Below are positions 46,501 through 58,791 of a stretch of DNA of 64,000 bases, piece after piece (position 1 is the stretch's first letter; each line of letters begins with the position of its first letter). Position numbers and translations under genes: made by a program. Under the pieces are notes generated by a model, which had not been told where the DNA came from, made no database searches, and worked only from the letters and a program-made list of their open reading frames with translations. Source of the stretch: Austropuccinia psidii (lineage: Eukaryota; Basidiomycota; Pucciniomycetes; Pucciniales; Sphaerophragmiaceae); NCBI GenBank assembly GCA_023105745.1, contig JALGQZ010000011.1, positions 14,227,975-14,291,974 on the forward strand. The letters run 5' to 3'.

Positions 46501-48837
46501 TGGTGGATAAGGTCTCTCAATGTTAAGAATGATGTCAACTTCATGACCAATAATTGCTCCCAGAGGTTCTTTGTCTGTAGCAAATGCTCCTCTGTGGTCA
46601 TACAAAAGGGAAGAAAGTTCATTTTCTTGTTTATCAGTCAGATGAAGGCTTATCTCAGCCTCATTTAACTGTTCAGACTTGAATTTTTCTAGCTCTAAGT
46701 TGACTGGTGATACTTTCTTTACTGTAATTTGTCTTTTAAATGGTAAAAAGGCAAATTTCTGGCGCTTATTGTCCCCAATTGTAAAGTATCTGTCTTTGTT
46801 ATTATGTAAATCTATCCCATACATGATTAAATAGTCATTTCCCAATATAAAATGGGTACTAGAGCAATTTTCCATAACAACAAATTCAACTGTGATCCTT
46901 AAATTCCCATTTATGTGTGGGAATATGACATTGGTCTCAAAGATTCCTAATGCTTTTATTGGGTTACTTGCACTGTTGAATTTTATACCATCAATTGGTA
47001 ACAATTGGTCTTCAAAATTTGGTACACAAGTCTTAAGAAAGGATTTTCCAACACAAGAGCAGAAGGCTCCTGGGTCAAGCAAAATTTTGGTGGGCTTGTT
47101 GTCAATCACCACTTCTGTTATACAGGAGTTACCAGCTGTATAACCTTTTCCTCTGTTTGGTTTTGTCTTCATAAGTTGTGCATCTTGAACGTTTGATAAA
47201 TCAACTTGACCATTGCTCAATTGTGGTAAGTGGGAATAAGATTCCATGATGTCAAAAGTGGCATTGATATTTTCTATATCTTTTGAAGATTCTGAAAATA
47301 TGGATGACTTATCATCTGAATTGTCTTCAATTATGTCTTCTTTTTCAACATCTGGTCCCTTTTCAATGTCTATTTCATTGATTTTTCCCCTTTTTGGACA
47401 TGTATTGGCTAAATGGGTGGTGCTTTGGCAAATATGGCATTTTCTGACTGTATCTGCAGATTTATATTTAATATTACTAGAATTTTCTTTGGGGTTTTTG
47501 TCCACAGAATCTTTCCAAGGTGTATTAAACCTTGTTTTGAGATTCACCCTACTAGAACCAATTTTGGTTCTGGTGGTTACTTCTTCTAGTATATTGATAA
47601 TATCCTCTGCTGAAGATTGTTCAGTAGTCCTGCTTTTGACAGCATGCTCTAAGTCACCTCCACATTGTCTCAGAATTTTTCTATGGATCATAAATTCTGA
47701 CATGTCAGGATATAATGCTGTTAATCTGTCCTTTTGTTGGCAAAACCATGGTAAAGCTTTGTCTTTATCAGCATTAAATTTGGCAGATTCAAAGGCTGTT
47801 TCAACTTTAAACCTCCAAGCATCATTTGCCCATTTGTTGATGATTTGGGTTTTCCACCAAGTCCAACTCTGGTGTCCATGTGCTTGTCTTATTTTGATGT
47901 ACCATCTGTGAGCTGATCTGGTAAACAAGGTGTTAAACCTGGCTGTTACCAATCTGTCTGGTAATTCAAAATCCTCTTTGATCATGTCAATACCTCTAAT
48001 GAATTCCATATGGTCATACTCTCCTTCACAACTGAAGTGAGGCCATTCTTTAAGTTTTGGAACTTCTTTCAAGAGTGCTTGGCCCATTGATGGTTCCAAG
48101 TTATGAAAAGAAGTGGATAATTCATTTTTTAATTGTGAATTATCAGGATCCAATACTTGTGGATTTGGAATTCTTGTGCCCTCATTTTGATTTAGAGGTG
48201 TAGACATTCTTGGTAAGGTGTTCAGTCTTTGCTCAATGTCATTCATTTTACTGTTGCTACACCTTTGGGAATTTCTGTATTCATGTTGGAAGCTTTGTAT
48301 TAAATTTATTACTTCAATTTTATACATGTCTTCTTTATGTGTCAGCCCTTGCCAGAACTCTGTCTGTCTTCTATTATCAGCAGTGACTTGATTCAATCTC
48401 ATTGATAATTTTGATACTTATTCTTGTGAAGCATCAAAACACTTTTTCAAGGCAATGGTATATGTCTTTACTTCAGTGAATGAATTTGAAATGTCATCAA
48501 GGACTTTCTTATTATCTGTTTTGATAATAATTATGGCTTGTTTAATTATCGTTTCAATTATTTCATCAATATTGAATTTAGAATATTTATCTGTGATTTC
48601 TTTAATAATGGCAGATTGTTCATTTATTCTATTGCCAGAAGAATTATAATTATTTGAATTTTTAATTGTTCGTAAAACTTTTTCAAAAAACATAAGTGTT
48701 TCATTAATTTGGCACAGACTCAGGTTGTTTGTTTTAATGTTGTTACAAATGGTTTCATTTTTATCAGAAAGATGTTTTTTCACATCATTTATAGCATTAT
48801 ACAACTCTGGGATGGAATCAAATATGTCAGAAATCAT
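43573..48837 (-). pseudogene. Gag-Pol polyprotein of element E, four nonsense codons
   Basis: The best family-A reference copy: one frame with no frameshift seen. It starts at the ATG of ATGA (48834-48837), continuing a frame open up to ATG 49497. Domains: coiled coil, capsid-like (about 48080-47650), zinc knuckle [14 protein letters not shown] (about 47440-47400), protease D-P-G-A (near 47075), RT with YIDD (near 46025-46036), RNase [10 protein letters not shown] (near 45590), integrase HHCC ([17 protein letters not shown]), D/D/E residues, and chromodomain-like tail to TAA at 43573. Stops: TAA 48418-48420 (GAA elsewhere, shared with D), TAA 45760-45762 (Gln), TAA 44464-44466 (Ser) and TGA 44086-44088 (Cys). 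Confidence 0.93.
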
Positions 48838-49746
48838 TTCTGGAACCTTAATCTGGCTTCCTCCTTCTTCTGTAATTCCACCATGGTTCTGGCCATCTGA
48901 AATACATTTTCCATGGCATCCTGCTGAATCTTTGGGATTCTGTAGCCCTGGCTGTAAGGTTTTGGGGCTGGTGCCTTCCCTCTGCCCTTGTTTGGAGCTT
49001 GTGGCTGCTTTTTCACATTGGAATTGCTGCTGCTGGCCACTGGGGCTGTTTTTGGCACTGGTTTGGGTGGTGGAGGGTTGTTTTTCCTCCATTCTAGTGT
49101 CAAAAGCATCATGTTTTTCTTCTCCATCAATGGATGCCATCCATTGAGCAATTTGCAAGTGTTGGGATGGCCCAAGAATTTTCTTACTGTCAGGTAAGAA
49201 TTCATGCAATTCTTCCACAGGTCTGCAAGGATCTGGTACTCCTTGAATTGAAGTGCATTGTTGTATGCACTGTGGCTGGCTTTGTATATGTCCACAGAGG
49301 CTTGTTGTGGCGGTGTCAGCTCTTTTTGAAGGTAAAATAGTATTATCAGCTTCAGAATGACCCAATTTAGTTGTTTGGAAGTCATCAACTGACCCTTTTC
49401 CTTCTGTACCTGGTTGGCCTATGCCATAATCACGTCTATTACCTTTTTGGGAGCTGCTTGAGGGGTTGTAGCTGGCTCCTGACCTGGTTGAAGGCATAAT
49501 TATGGTTTAAAAAGGCTTAAAATAGTATTTTTACGTCAAAAAACTTACTATTGGCCAAATTCTTAGCTTTCTGAAGAGTATTACTTATGTCCAAGTTAAT
49601 TAATTCAGAAGATATTGGTTCAGGTTGATTATTTTGAGTCACAATTACAGTACTATTATGGTCTGAATTAATAGTGCTTGCAGGAACAATGCTGGTGACT
49701 GTTGAGGCTGTTTCAATGTTTTCTTGTCTTACCACGTTGTCAGACA
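48834..49746 (-). pseudogene. Element E ORF1 (two exons), one stop
   Basis: Exon 1 49549-49746 (198 nt), intron 49484-49548 (65 nt, GTAAGT donor) and exon 2 48834-49483 (650 nt), the same lengths as in D. One TAG at 49419-49421 early in exon 2 (GAG or AAG in A and D). After it the frame is open through the conserved block and C-terminal motif to TGA in ATGA. Unknown function. Confidence 0.6.
49484..49548 (-). other. Predicted intron in ORF1 of element E
   Basis: 65 nt, donor GTAAGT, acceptor CAACCAG. Same position, length and phase as in D. Confidence 0.6.
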
Positions 49747-49970
49747 CTACAATTAATGAAAAAGCCAATTAGTTCAGTAAAAAAAGGTTATTTCAAAAAA
49801 GAAATAAAAATATAAGCCTCACTTATAATATGAAAAAAAGTTATTTTTTATGGATTTTTTGAATTATAAGTATTTTTTATATGTTTTTAAATTTTTCAAT
49901 ATAAGAAAAAAGATTTAAAAAGAGTAAAAAAAATATGTCACAGGTAAAATATCACGGCTGGGCCCCCAAA
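49747..49970 (-). other. Leader and primer-binding site of element E
   Basis: TTTGGGGGCCCAGCC follows the 5' LTR end on the minus strand. The leader ends TTCATTAATTGTAG directly before exon 1 of ORF1. No gene. Confidence 0.6.
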
Positions 49971-51786
49971 TGTAAGGTGTGGATATGAAACTTTGATTAA
50001 AAATCAAGTACTTTTCCTGTCCTCAAAATTTGTATAAGGTAAAATTCAGTTAAAAATAGTATGAAATATTATTTTTAAGAGAAAACACGCCAATTTTATT
50101 GTTTATAACTTTATTAGTATAAAACAATAATATTATAAAAATTTATTGTTTTACCAACAATAAAAATTTATCCAAAAAATACTCTACAAGAGATATTTTA
50201 AGGCTACAAAAGAAATTTCTTCAAGAGCAATTTCAATTGGAATTAATTGAGCAAAGAACTGCAAGCAATTAATTAAAGAACAAAGTCTTTAAAAAGAATA
50301 TTAAAGAGAAAACACGCCCAAAAGTGACCAGAGTGAATTTGGAAACAAAGTGACAAAGTTTACAGTGATGAAAGATGCTTTAATTCACTTTTGGGGTGGT
50401 TCAGGGGTAAAAATGATTATAAGAGTTACAAACAATGATTATAATGATTTTTTCACGTGGTTAAAAGGATTAAAATGATTTAAAAATGGTGGTTGGAATC
50501 TTTAATTGATTGGTTTAACACTGTTTAAACTAATTAATAAAAGGAAAAGATTCTAACATGAAGAGAAAAGTGGGGCAAAGAAGACATTCTTTTATAGCCA
50601 TCAATTCTCTTACTCCAAAAGTAAATTTTACTCTTGTCAGTCGTGAAAAACAGTCTGACAACAGAAAAGCCAATTATGGCATCATTGAACCCTGGTTTAG
50701 ACCAAAAAGGGCTGGTTTAAGCCATTTTTAGCCATTTTAGACCCTTAAATCAGCCATTACTATAGCAATACCAGGCCTAGAGCCTTCAAAACACGTCAGA
50801 ATGTGTGTAAGAGGCGTAGAAACCAGTTAAAACTGTTTTTACTATGGTTGTTTTATCTTAAGGGTAGTTTTACCCTCTTGGCAACAGCTAAAACTACCCC
50901 AGTTGGTATCAAAACCTCATCATCAATTGAGTCCACAGACCCTGTAACTCAATTCCAGGCCAAAAATGATGAACTTTTGCGTGAATTTTGACATCCCACG
51001 CCTGTCAGCAAGGATTTTGGGGGTCTAGCTCCCCCTTAGAGCTGGAGTTCCTTTTCCCCCCAAATTTAATTTTCCTTTAATTCCTCATCATGTATTATAC
51101 TTATAATTTACATATGTAATTCAATTCAATTGTACAGTACAATACAGTAATAATTAACACCTCATATGTAAATCAAAGTTCACTTATGTAATACACGCGC
51201 ACATTTTGACATTTCAATTGAATTCAATTGAAAATACTTCAATTCCTCATAACTTCTAAACTAAACACAACACCTCAATTTTAACACAAAAATTCATGGT
51301 TAACACCACATGTGGTGTGAATTAAATTAAGGTTTTGAGGATTTTCAACTTCTGTATTGAAAATACTAAAAACTTAATTTAAGCTTATTTAGAGTTGAGT
51401 TACAAGAATTTCACTCAGAGGTGACCCCACCTGATTTTTTATGAGGAATCCAATGGTGAAATAATTTTTATGTATTTATTTATTGGATAAAAAGTTATAA
51501 TAATTTTTATTTAACCTTTTTTCAAATTCATTTATTTTTTCACAGTTTTGTTAAAATTTCATTTTTACTTAATTTTTTTTCAAGTATAAATGTAATTTTA
51601 TACTTACAAAATTTTAATATATTTTTATTTTTAAATTGTAATTAATTTTTTATTTTTAATATAATTTTATATTTATATTTTGATTTTTATTTTAATAATA
51701 TAAATAAATTTATTTTATTTATATTAATATGTTATTTTTTATATTTGTGGTCTTTTGGGTATATGAAATTACCTCTAAGGCTCACA
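49971..51786 (-). repeat. 5' LTR of element E (1816 bp)
   Basis: Same termini as the 3' LTR, flanked at 51787 by the second GAATT. Confidence 0.96.
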
Positions 51787-51791
51787 GAATT

Positions 51792-52777
51792 TGCCTTCCG
51801 GTTAGGTAATCTGCTTTTGAGGTCTTTTGAAATAAGCTTCAATAGTATGCTTCCCACCACAATATGAGAACAAGCCTTCTTTCAATCATATTTTATTTTC
51901 AGAACCCATAAATGTGTAGTCCCTATTCAGAAAAGAAGAATGGGGCTTCTACCCCTTTTGAAAATGAGATTTATTCTTTATTTTGTTATTTGAGCTTTAA
52001 GAATTTAACATGACCTCCTTCCTTTATTGCTAGGCCATCCATCTCTGCTTCATCTTTTTTGAATTCATTTGTGTCCACACGAAAGGTAAAGAGTTGGGAT
52101 TCAAATAAAGAACAGCTGTTGAGAAGTTAAGCTGGGTCTTTATCTGTGAGGTTGAAAAGATAAGGCTCAATCCATTTTAATTCCCTGCCAGTGGGCAATG
52201 AAGTGGAATAAAGATCTTTCTTCTTTTCTTCAGAAAAATTTGCCTTTTCATTGTGAAGGATAATCTGGAAGGACTTAATAAATCCTCTTACTTTGAAGGG
52301 TTGAGTCCCATAAAAGCCGTCTGGTGGTGTTTAAGCTTCAGAATATGAAGCTTGTTCCATATTGGCCATCATGTGAGTTATTTGTTGCATAATTACTAAT
52401 AAAGATGGTTCATACTGATGAGAGACATGCTGATTATACTGGGCTAGAGTTGGATCTCCAGTACATTGAGATGCCCCTACAAGAGCAGGGGAAGCCTCAG
52501 TACCATCAGACTCTTCCTCTCACACAGAATCCTCCTCCTCATCTGTGTCATCTTCTCCACGACCTCTGAGAGTGGTACTTGAAATACCTGGAAAAGTGCT
52601 AACTAGTCCTGAAACTGAATTTCACCTTCTTGGCCCTAGTCCTTTCTTCCATAAGTAGTCCTCTGTCAAAATTGGCCCTCAGTTGAGGAACTACTGGGGT
52701 GCCATTGGAGTAGGAACAGATTTAGTTCTGTCCTGAGATCCTGTCTGTCTTGCAAGGTGTGAGTGATGGACAGGCAT
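51792..52777 (-). pseudogene. Gag of element K, decayed
   Basis: Minus strand from ATG 52775-52777 (MPVHHSHLARQT). Readable pieces, in several frames: an acidic Glu/Asp-rich segment (about 52500-52560), SLLVIMQQITHMMAN (about 52370-52420), a capsid-like part with KWIEPYLFNLT (about 52150-52180) and a zinc-knuckle-like CGGKH with the flanking Cys residues partly lost (about 51840-51870), then FKRPQK and KFPSQ across the insertion site of E. Multiple stops and frameshifts. Confidence 0.65.
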
Positions 52778-53917
52778 GATTTCCATATTAAAATGAATCA
52801 AAAGATGAATGAAATATCAAAGTTTGAGCTACAAACAACTGGAGGAAAAACAAATATAAGCTTGAGGTCAAAATCAAAATCAATAAATCTTGAGGGATCA
52901 AACCAATCAATCAATATTGAGGGATTCAATCAATCATCAAGTCAAAATAAATGAAATTTTGAGGAATTCAATAAATAATCAAGTCAAAACAAGTGGAAAA
53001 TTCAGGTCAATCAAATTTTTGAGGTCAAAATTAACATATGTCAAATCAATTGAAAATCTTACTGCCAATCAAAATTCTTCAATAAATTTTCAAAGTTAAT
53101 CTTTATTAAGAAAGATTTGTGTATTAATTAACTTTGAAACCAATTTGAAAACCAAAATTAACCTGTGACCTGAATTAAAATTTGGTGGAATAAAAAATGA
53201 CTATAGAATGACCATTCACAAAATTTCAAGAAAAAGGTAAAGATTTGAAAGAAATGATCAACAGACAAATAAATTTTTGGGGATGAAAGAGTAAACATAA
53301 ATTGAGATAATTTGAAGGAAAAGTAATTATGATTGTAAGAGAGCCATAATTGATTAATGAATGTTTTTAAACATAAAAAATGAAAATAAGGAATTATAGA
53401 ATCAATTACGAGTTAGTTATTCTAATGTCACAGGGGCCATTGGGGATAATAAGAGTTTCCTGGAGCTCAGTAATCAAGAACCCACTTTGAGGACTCCAAA
53501 AGAATGAAGAAATAGTTGAAGAGTATATTCCTTTGAGAAATATAAGAGAAAGTACAAAATATGCAGAAGATAAGGAGGGAATCCAAAATACAAAGATCCA
53601 ACCAAATGAATCCTCATTTCACTGTTTTAACCTTTCAGAGAGAACAATGGAATTAGTAAGGGATATGACCACCAATATCCACTGACAGGCAAAGAAGAAG
53701 TTTCAAATGACTGACTTTTGAATATCAGTATGTAATTCCAAAAAAGTGAAAAGAAAATAATAATAAAATAAATACAATAGATTAATTAACCGGGGAACAG
53801 TCTGCCAGGGTTGAAAGAGTTTCCAGTATATTTGAACAGCTGAAAGAATGATCCTGATTGATTGAAAACTTGCCTTTATTATTTGTATACAGCTGTACTG
53901 ACTGGTTTGGGAAAATG
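52778..53917 (-). other. Element K leader and probable inner part of its 5' LTR
   Basis: AT-rich. Around 52850-53100 there are short repeated phrases built from GAGG, TCAATCAATC and AAGTCAAAA. The LTR-to-leader boundary could not be fixed; a candidate is near 53430 (CACAGGGGCCATTGGGG). The sequence runs without a break across the L insertion into 58792. No gene supported. Confidence 0.35.
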
Positions 53918-54286
53918 TGATAGAGTATAAATGTAAAAATGGATTGAATCAAAATTGATATATAAGTGCAAAAACAATGTGATTGTGAGAGAGAGGAATT
54001 CAAGATGTGATGAAATCTATGCAGTAGTTTTGATGCCCCCCTTCTGCTTCTCTGAGGAAGGCTTCTCTTTATAGTGAGATCACGTTTCTCTTGTGATAAG
54101 AGCACAGTACTTTCTGTTGTTTTTTGTTTATCAATGACAACAGCAAATGGGACAGTAGTCCTCTCTACATCAATGAGTTGAGCTGTAGGCATGGATCAGA
54201 GTTAGCTTCTGAGCTCCATATCATTGCCTGTGGCAACGTTACTCTTGGCAGGTGTTTTGGACTGGGATGGAACTAACCTTTCCACA
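53918..54286 (-). repeat. 3' LTR of element L (369 bp)
   Basis: Matches the 5' LTR apart from scattered changes. The 5' LTR has an extra AT-rich piece (near 58420-58450) and about 16 bp near its start, so it is 39 bp longer. Preceded (minus strand) by a GAGGGGGGA polypurine tract at 54287-54296. Confidence 0.9.
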
Positions 54287-55253
54287 TCCCCCCTCAATCC
54301 TAGTGTCAAGACACCTAGAGATTGTAAGGCTCTCTCCAGTGTTATTTTCAGGACTGATTTGGTTAGAAAATCTGCCAACATATCTGTTGTTGGAGAGTAG
54401 CAAAGCTCAAGGAGTTTATTTTGGATCGCTTCTTTAACAAAGTGGAGTTGGATATCCACATGTTTCATTCTTTTTGTGTTGACATTGCAGTTACCGTTGG
54501 CGGTATTGATGCAACTCTGATTATCTTCCCACACAGTGACAGCTGTTGTGCATTGAAAGATGTCAGCTTCCTGACACCACTGTCAAAACCATAGCAGCTC
54601 GGAGGTCAAGTCACAAAGGGACTTGTATTCTGCCTCAGCAGTGGTGATGGATACTGATGGCTGCTTCCTGATTTTCCAGAAGACTAATCAGCCATGGAGT
54701 TGTGCCAGGAATCCAGAAGTGGAATGACGGTTTGTTTGGCAGTTGCCCCAGTCTGAATCACTGAAAGCAACCAGACTTGGAGTGTCCGCCGCTTGTAATA
54801 GAGCCCTATTTCCTGGGTGTCACTCAAATACTTCAATACATGAAGAAAAGCCTTCCATTGTTGCACACTGGGCTTTTCTAGATGTTGTGAAAGACTACTC
54901 ACTGCATGCAATAGGTCTGGTTGAGTCGCTGAGCTTAGGTAGTTAATGCTACCAACAGGACTTCTGAAGTTGACTTTCATTTCGTTGAAGGCCTTCTTTT
55001 TGTCTTCCGTTTCTGCTGTAAGGTTCTTGTTCGGAATTAGTGGTGTGCTAATGGCCTTGCAGTTTTGCATTCCATATGCGTCAAGAAGAGATTCTACAAA
55101 GTGTTGTTGGTCCAGTGTGATACCTTCCTTCAGTTGATGAATTTTCACCCCTAGCAGCAGATCAGCTGGGACAATGTCCTTGATACCGACCTCCCTGCTG
55201 ATTTTCTCCTTAAAGGGTTGAGTGTTTCTTCCAAACGGCGCCATGTCATCCAC
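54202..55253 (-). pseudogene. Element L RT C-terminal part and RNase H
   Basis: Copia RT second half: VDDM remnant of the YVDD motif (CPVDDMAPFG), LLGVKIHQL, QPDLLHAVSSLSQHLEKPS, then RNase H with EDNQSCINTANG and TKRMKHVDIQLHFVKE, typical of Ty1/Copia. Frames change near 54640 and 55240. The C-terminus runs into the 3' LTR. Confidence 0.88.
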
Positions 55254-55744
55254 AGGGCATCTGGCTGTTTATGATAGAACACGCAAGGATCTAATTTGCA
55301 TGCTGAGAAACCTACACTTTGGAGCCAGTTTCTTAGGCAATTGTACCAGGCTAGTGGGGCCTGTTTGAGGCCATAGATGGCCCTTTTAAGCCTCAAGCAG
55401 TATTTTTGACAATCAATTGTCAGTCCTTGTGGAACAGAAAGATATACTGTTTCCAAGAGCGGAGCATTCAAGAAAGAGCTCTTAACATCTATTTGATGGA
55501 ACTCAAGGTTGTTAGTGCAGGCATGACCCACCAGTGCTCTTAACGAATTTAGTCTTCCAGTTGGTGTGTAAGTTTTTTCAAAGTCGATGCCTGGAGTCTG
55601 AGTATACCATTGGGCACAGAGGCGTTCTTTGTGTTCAATGGTCTGTTTGAGGTAATTCTTCTTTATTTTGAATACCCATGTTGTGCCCACCAATTTGTAA
55701 TTGTTTTTAAGCCCAACAATGTCCCAAACGTTGAGATCATTCAT
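55151..55744 (-). pseudogene. Element L RT N-terminal part
   Basis: Opens with WDIVGLKNNYKLVGTTWVFK, then ARL-like TGRLNSLRALVGHA and the conserved FHQIDVKSSFLNAPLLETVY, a recognisable Copia RT signature (QMDVKTAFLNG). It continues with YGLKQAPLAWY. Frameshift at the C-terminal end before the VDDM motif. Confidence 0.9.
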
Positions 55745-55807
55745 GGCACAAATCTCTCTTTCTATTGCAGCTGTCCATTCGTCCTTGCTTTCACATTGTA
55801 AGGCTAG

Positions 55808-56390
55808 TCAATATGTTCTTGGTGTGTAATCGGAATTAGTGAGGAAGTTTTTTGCTCTTCTTGGATAAGGAAGAATGTGAGTTAGATCGATGTTGGAAGT
55901 AATGAGAGTGGGGTGGCAAGGACCAATGATCTTGAGCTGAGTTGGCCTGTAGTCATTTGAAATTTGTTGGTTACTTGGTGGTTCAACACTATTGTTAGGG
56001 CAATGTGAGGTCATGTTAGGAGGAAGAGTATCACGATTAGCATTGCTTTCATCAGGTGATGAAATCATAGGAGCATTGAAACCACGTGAGTTTCAATCCT
56101 CAGTTTGCTTAAGATCAGTCAGATTAGCAGAGAAACTGCGATCAATAGGAGTATCAGTATCCAGTGTACAGATGGAATTAGAATGTTGATCGTCGAGGTG
56201 CTCTTCTCCAAAATTCCAGGAAGATTTCACCCCTCCAGGCACAGAGGGGAATACTCTTTCATTAAAAGTTGCATTTCTGGTAATCACAACATTCAGATCA
56301 GAAAGCCTTAAGATTTGATAGGCAGTATTCCCATTTTCATAGCCCAGATGTATCCCTTCTTCACCAGGAGGAGAGAGCTTGCAGCTGTGT
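55808..56390 (-). pseudogene. Element L integrase-RT linker
   Basis: Low-complexity Ser/Pro/Asn-rich reading frames (55808-56068, 56093-56287), as usual between Copia integrase and RT. Visible pieces include FNERVFPSVPGG. No domain; at least three frame breaks. Confidence 0.6.
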
Positions 56391-56860
56391 CATCTCTTTA
56401 AACAGTATATGATCGCTTGAAACCCAAATGTTTGAAGGTTGGCAATTTTGCCTGGGGTATTGTTCCAAAGTGAATGAGGTGAGGTATTGCCTCTTGATGG
56501 AGTAGGCCGGAGATTTGAAATAAATGTGGCTGTGTTAACAGCTTCTTCCCAATAGTTAGTGGTTAGGTTTGATGAGTTTATAAGACACCTAGCCCTTTCC
56601 AAGATAGTACGATTCGCTCTCTCAGAGTAACCATTATTCTCTGGAGTTTCTGGTGGGGAGAGGATGTGAACGATTCCATTCTTATCTGCCAAGTTACTAT
56701 ATTTTTGATTGAGAAACTCGCCACCTTTGTCGGATATTATTTTCCTAATGTTTCTGTTGTGCCAGTTCTCCATGTAATTCTTTGCAACAAGAAATTGGTC
56801 AAAGCTGTCAGATTTTCTTTTTAAAAACTTAAATATCCTATAGGACAATTCTTGATCCAC
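56390..56860 (-). pseudogene. Element L integrase catalytic core
   Basis: SDKGGEFLNQKY carries the second catalytic Asp, and NNGYSERANRTILERARCL the catalytic Glu of the DDE triad, in the classical Copia form. After it come YWEEAVNTATFISNLRPT and the SLWNNTPGKIANLQTFG motif. The first Asp lies upstream in the frame-broken stretch 56860-56980. Confidence 0.92.
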
Positions 56861-57230
56861 AAGAGTCAGAAAGAATCTAAATCAAGAAATATATTCTGGA
56901 CAGATGGGTCCAACTATGTCCAGGTGAATTGCGTCCAGAGGATGTGACACCGGTTCAAAATTGTAAGAGAATGAAATTCAGTGAGATTTTTTTGTGTCAC
57001 ATTTGAAGCAAGGAGATTTCTGGTCAGGCAGTCCCAAGGCTTTGAGGACTGTGTGACCAGGGTGTCCTAATTGACAATGCCACATATCTTTGTTTAAGGT
57101 AGTGAGTAAGGTTGTTGGTGAGTCATAAGTGAGGTACATTAATCTATTGACAATTTTTCCTTTGAGAAGGACTTTTCCTTTGGAAATAAGAGAGAAAGAA
57201 GCATTTGTCTTCTGAATAGTCAGCTGATTT
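56861..57230 (-). pseudogene. Element L pre-integrase zinc finger and start of core
   Basis: On the minus strand, HCQLGHPGHTVLKALGLPD and SPCFKCDTKK (about 56985-57085) form the HHCC finger before the integrase core. Then comes a stretch with AIHLDIVGP-like sequence broken by stops (about 56900-56950), which would carry the first catalytic Asp. Confidence 0.75.
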
Positions 57231-58031
57231 TTAAACAGCTATAGGAGGCTGATAAGATTGAACTTTCATTTTGGGACAGAGGCAATTCTTCAGGTATAAT
57301 GTCCTATTACCTCTTTTTAGAAGAACTTCACCTAGTCCAAGAGCTAAGAGATTACTCTGCACATCTCCTGTTTCAACTTTGGATTTGATATCTATAAGAG
57401 GGTTGCAAAAGAAAGTAGGAGAATTAAACATGTGGTGGGTTGCACCACAGTCAATAACTACTTGGTTTTGGTCAGGAGTGAGGTCACCTCCTATTGTAGT
57501 AAGAGCTTGGGCTATGGATAAATGATCCAATGGGTTGTTGTTTTGCTTATTTTTGTGACGGGAGGTTCTAAGGTGTGGATTCTCCACCCAGCATTCCTCC
57601 TTTTTGTGAGTAGTGCACCTTTTGTTATATTTACCTTGACTGCAATAAAAGACAATTTTGTGTGGTTCATCATAGGTGGTGACTAATGAAGAGGAGCTTG
57701 TTTCTTTTTTGTTGTTGGTGTAGTTGCTGAGGTTGCTGTGACTAGCAAAATCTTGGAGTTGATATAAAATAGCAAGAGGTTTTTTGATGATGTCCTTGTT
57801 GAAAATTAGAGTTTCAACAGATTGAACCAAGTGGGGATTGCCTCCTAATTTGCCAAGCAAAGAGTATGAAAGTGATTCATTCGGAACCACTATGCTAATG
57901 GCATCCAGTTCCATCATGAGTTTCCTGCAGTGGTCAATGTAATTTTGAAGATTACCATCAAAGAAGCAAAGTTGCCAATCCATCCAGACCCATCCTCTGT
58001 TGACGGCTCTTTTAGAAGCGTATTGTTCCAA
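57231..58031 (-). pseudogene. Element L Gag C-terminal half and protease
   Basis: Gag helix-rich part (NYIDHCRKLMMELDAI), then a degenerate zinc-knuckle region (FYCSQGKYNKRCTTHKKEEC) and the aspartic protease: QVVIDCGATHHMF, where Cys replaces Ser of the usual D-S-G-A. The frame ends by running into the pre-integrase region. Confidence 0.88.
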
Positions 58032-58322
58032 AATTTTTGATCAGAGAAGGTGAGAGTTCTCAATAGTTTTGGAGTTAATTACCTCTCTGAACACTCTTTA
58101 CGTTATTCTGGTGGTTATAAGATTAATGGCTTCAAAACTAGCCTTTGTCCATTTGTTAGCAGCCCCAGTGGAGGTGTCCAAAGGACAAGGTATGTCGCAA
58201 ACTTCAAGTAGATCTCTAGATCTCAAGTAAATTTTCATTCTCATTTGCCAGTGACCATAGTTAGTTCCATCAAAAATTGGTATAGTCAAGATGTCTTTGA
58301 CGTCCACTATTTTTTCATTCAT
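58032..58322 (-). pseudogene. Element L Gag N-terminal part
   Basis: Begins at ATG 58320-58322 (MNEKIVDVKDIL), followed by PIFDGTNYGHWQMRMKIYL, the standard Copia Gag opening (F.G.NY..W...M). A frame break near 58100 separates it from the next part. Confidence 0.85.
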
Positions 58323-58378
58323 TTTGCAGTATATATATATGTATAAAGCTTTTGTAAGTGAGCTCAAGACTGTAAATC

Positions 58379-58786
58379 TGATAGAGTATAAATGTAAAAA
58401 TGGATTGACTCAAAATTGATATATATATATGTTTTAAAAATTAATTCAGAGTGCAAAAACAATGTGATTGTGAGAGAGAAGAATTCAAGATGTGATGAAA
58501 TCTATGCAGTAGTTTCGATGCCCCCCTTCTGCTTCTCTGAGGAAGGCTTATCTTTATAGTGAGATCACATTTCTCCTGTGATAAGAGCATGGTATTTTCT
58601 GTTGTTTGTTTATCAATGACAACAGGAAATGGGACAGTAGTCCTCTCTATGTCAATGAGTTGAGCTGTAGGCATGGATCAGAGTTATTTTCTGATTCCAT
58701 ATCATTCCCTGCGGCAATGTTACTCTTGGAAGGTGTTTTGGACTGGGATGGAACTACCCTAGCTCTTTACGGCTTGTTTTTCCACA
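58379..58786 (-). repeat. 5' LTR of element L (408 bp)
   Basis: Termini TGTGGAAA and CTCTATCA (minus strand). Followed on the outside by AAATG. Confidence 0.9.
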
Positions 58787-58791
58787 AAATG

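Larger units (their letters stand above)
41719..51786 (-). mobile_element. Element E: full-length family-A Gypsy with perfect TSD
   Basis: 10,068 bp. Target duplication GAATT at 41714-41718 and 51787-51791, inserted in the gag-protease interval of element K. Minus-strand order: 5' LTR, primer-binding site, ORF1, gag-pol, polypurine tract, 3' LTR. The LTRs differ at about 1 percent of the positions I compared, so it is the youngest long element here. Five nonsense codons disable it. Confidence 0.97.
53918..58786 (-). mobile_element. Element L: Ty1/Copia retrotransposon with perfect TSD
   Basis: 4869 bp. Target duplication AAATG at 53913-53917 and 58787-58791. LTRs 53918-54286 and 58379-58786 start TGTGGAAA and end CTCTATCA (minus strand). 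Gene order gag, protease, integrase, RT, RNase H is the Copia order (integrase before RT), the opposite of the Gypsy elements around it. Many frameshifts make it inactive. Confidence 0.95.
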
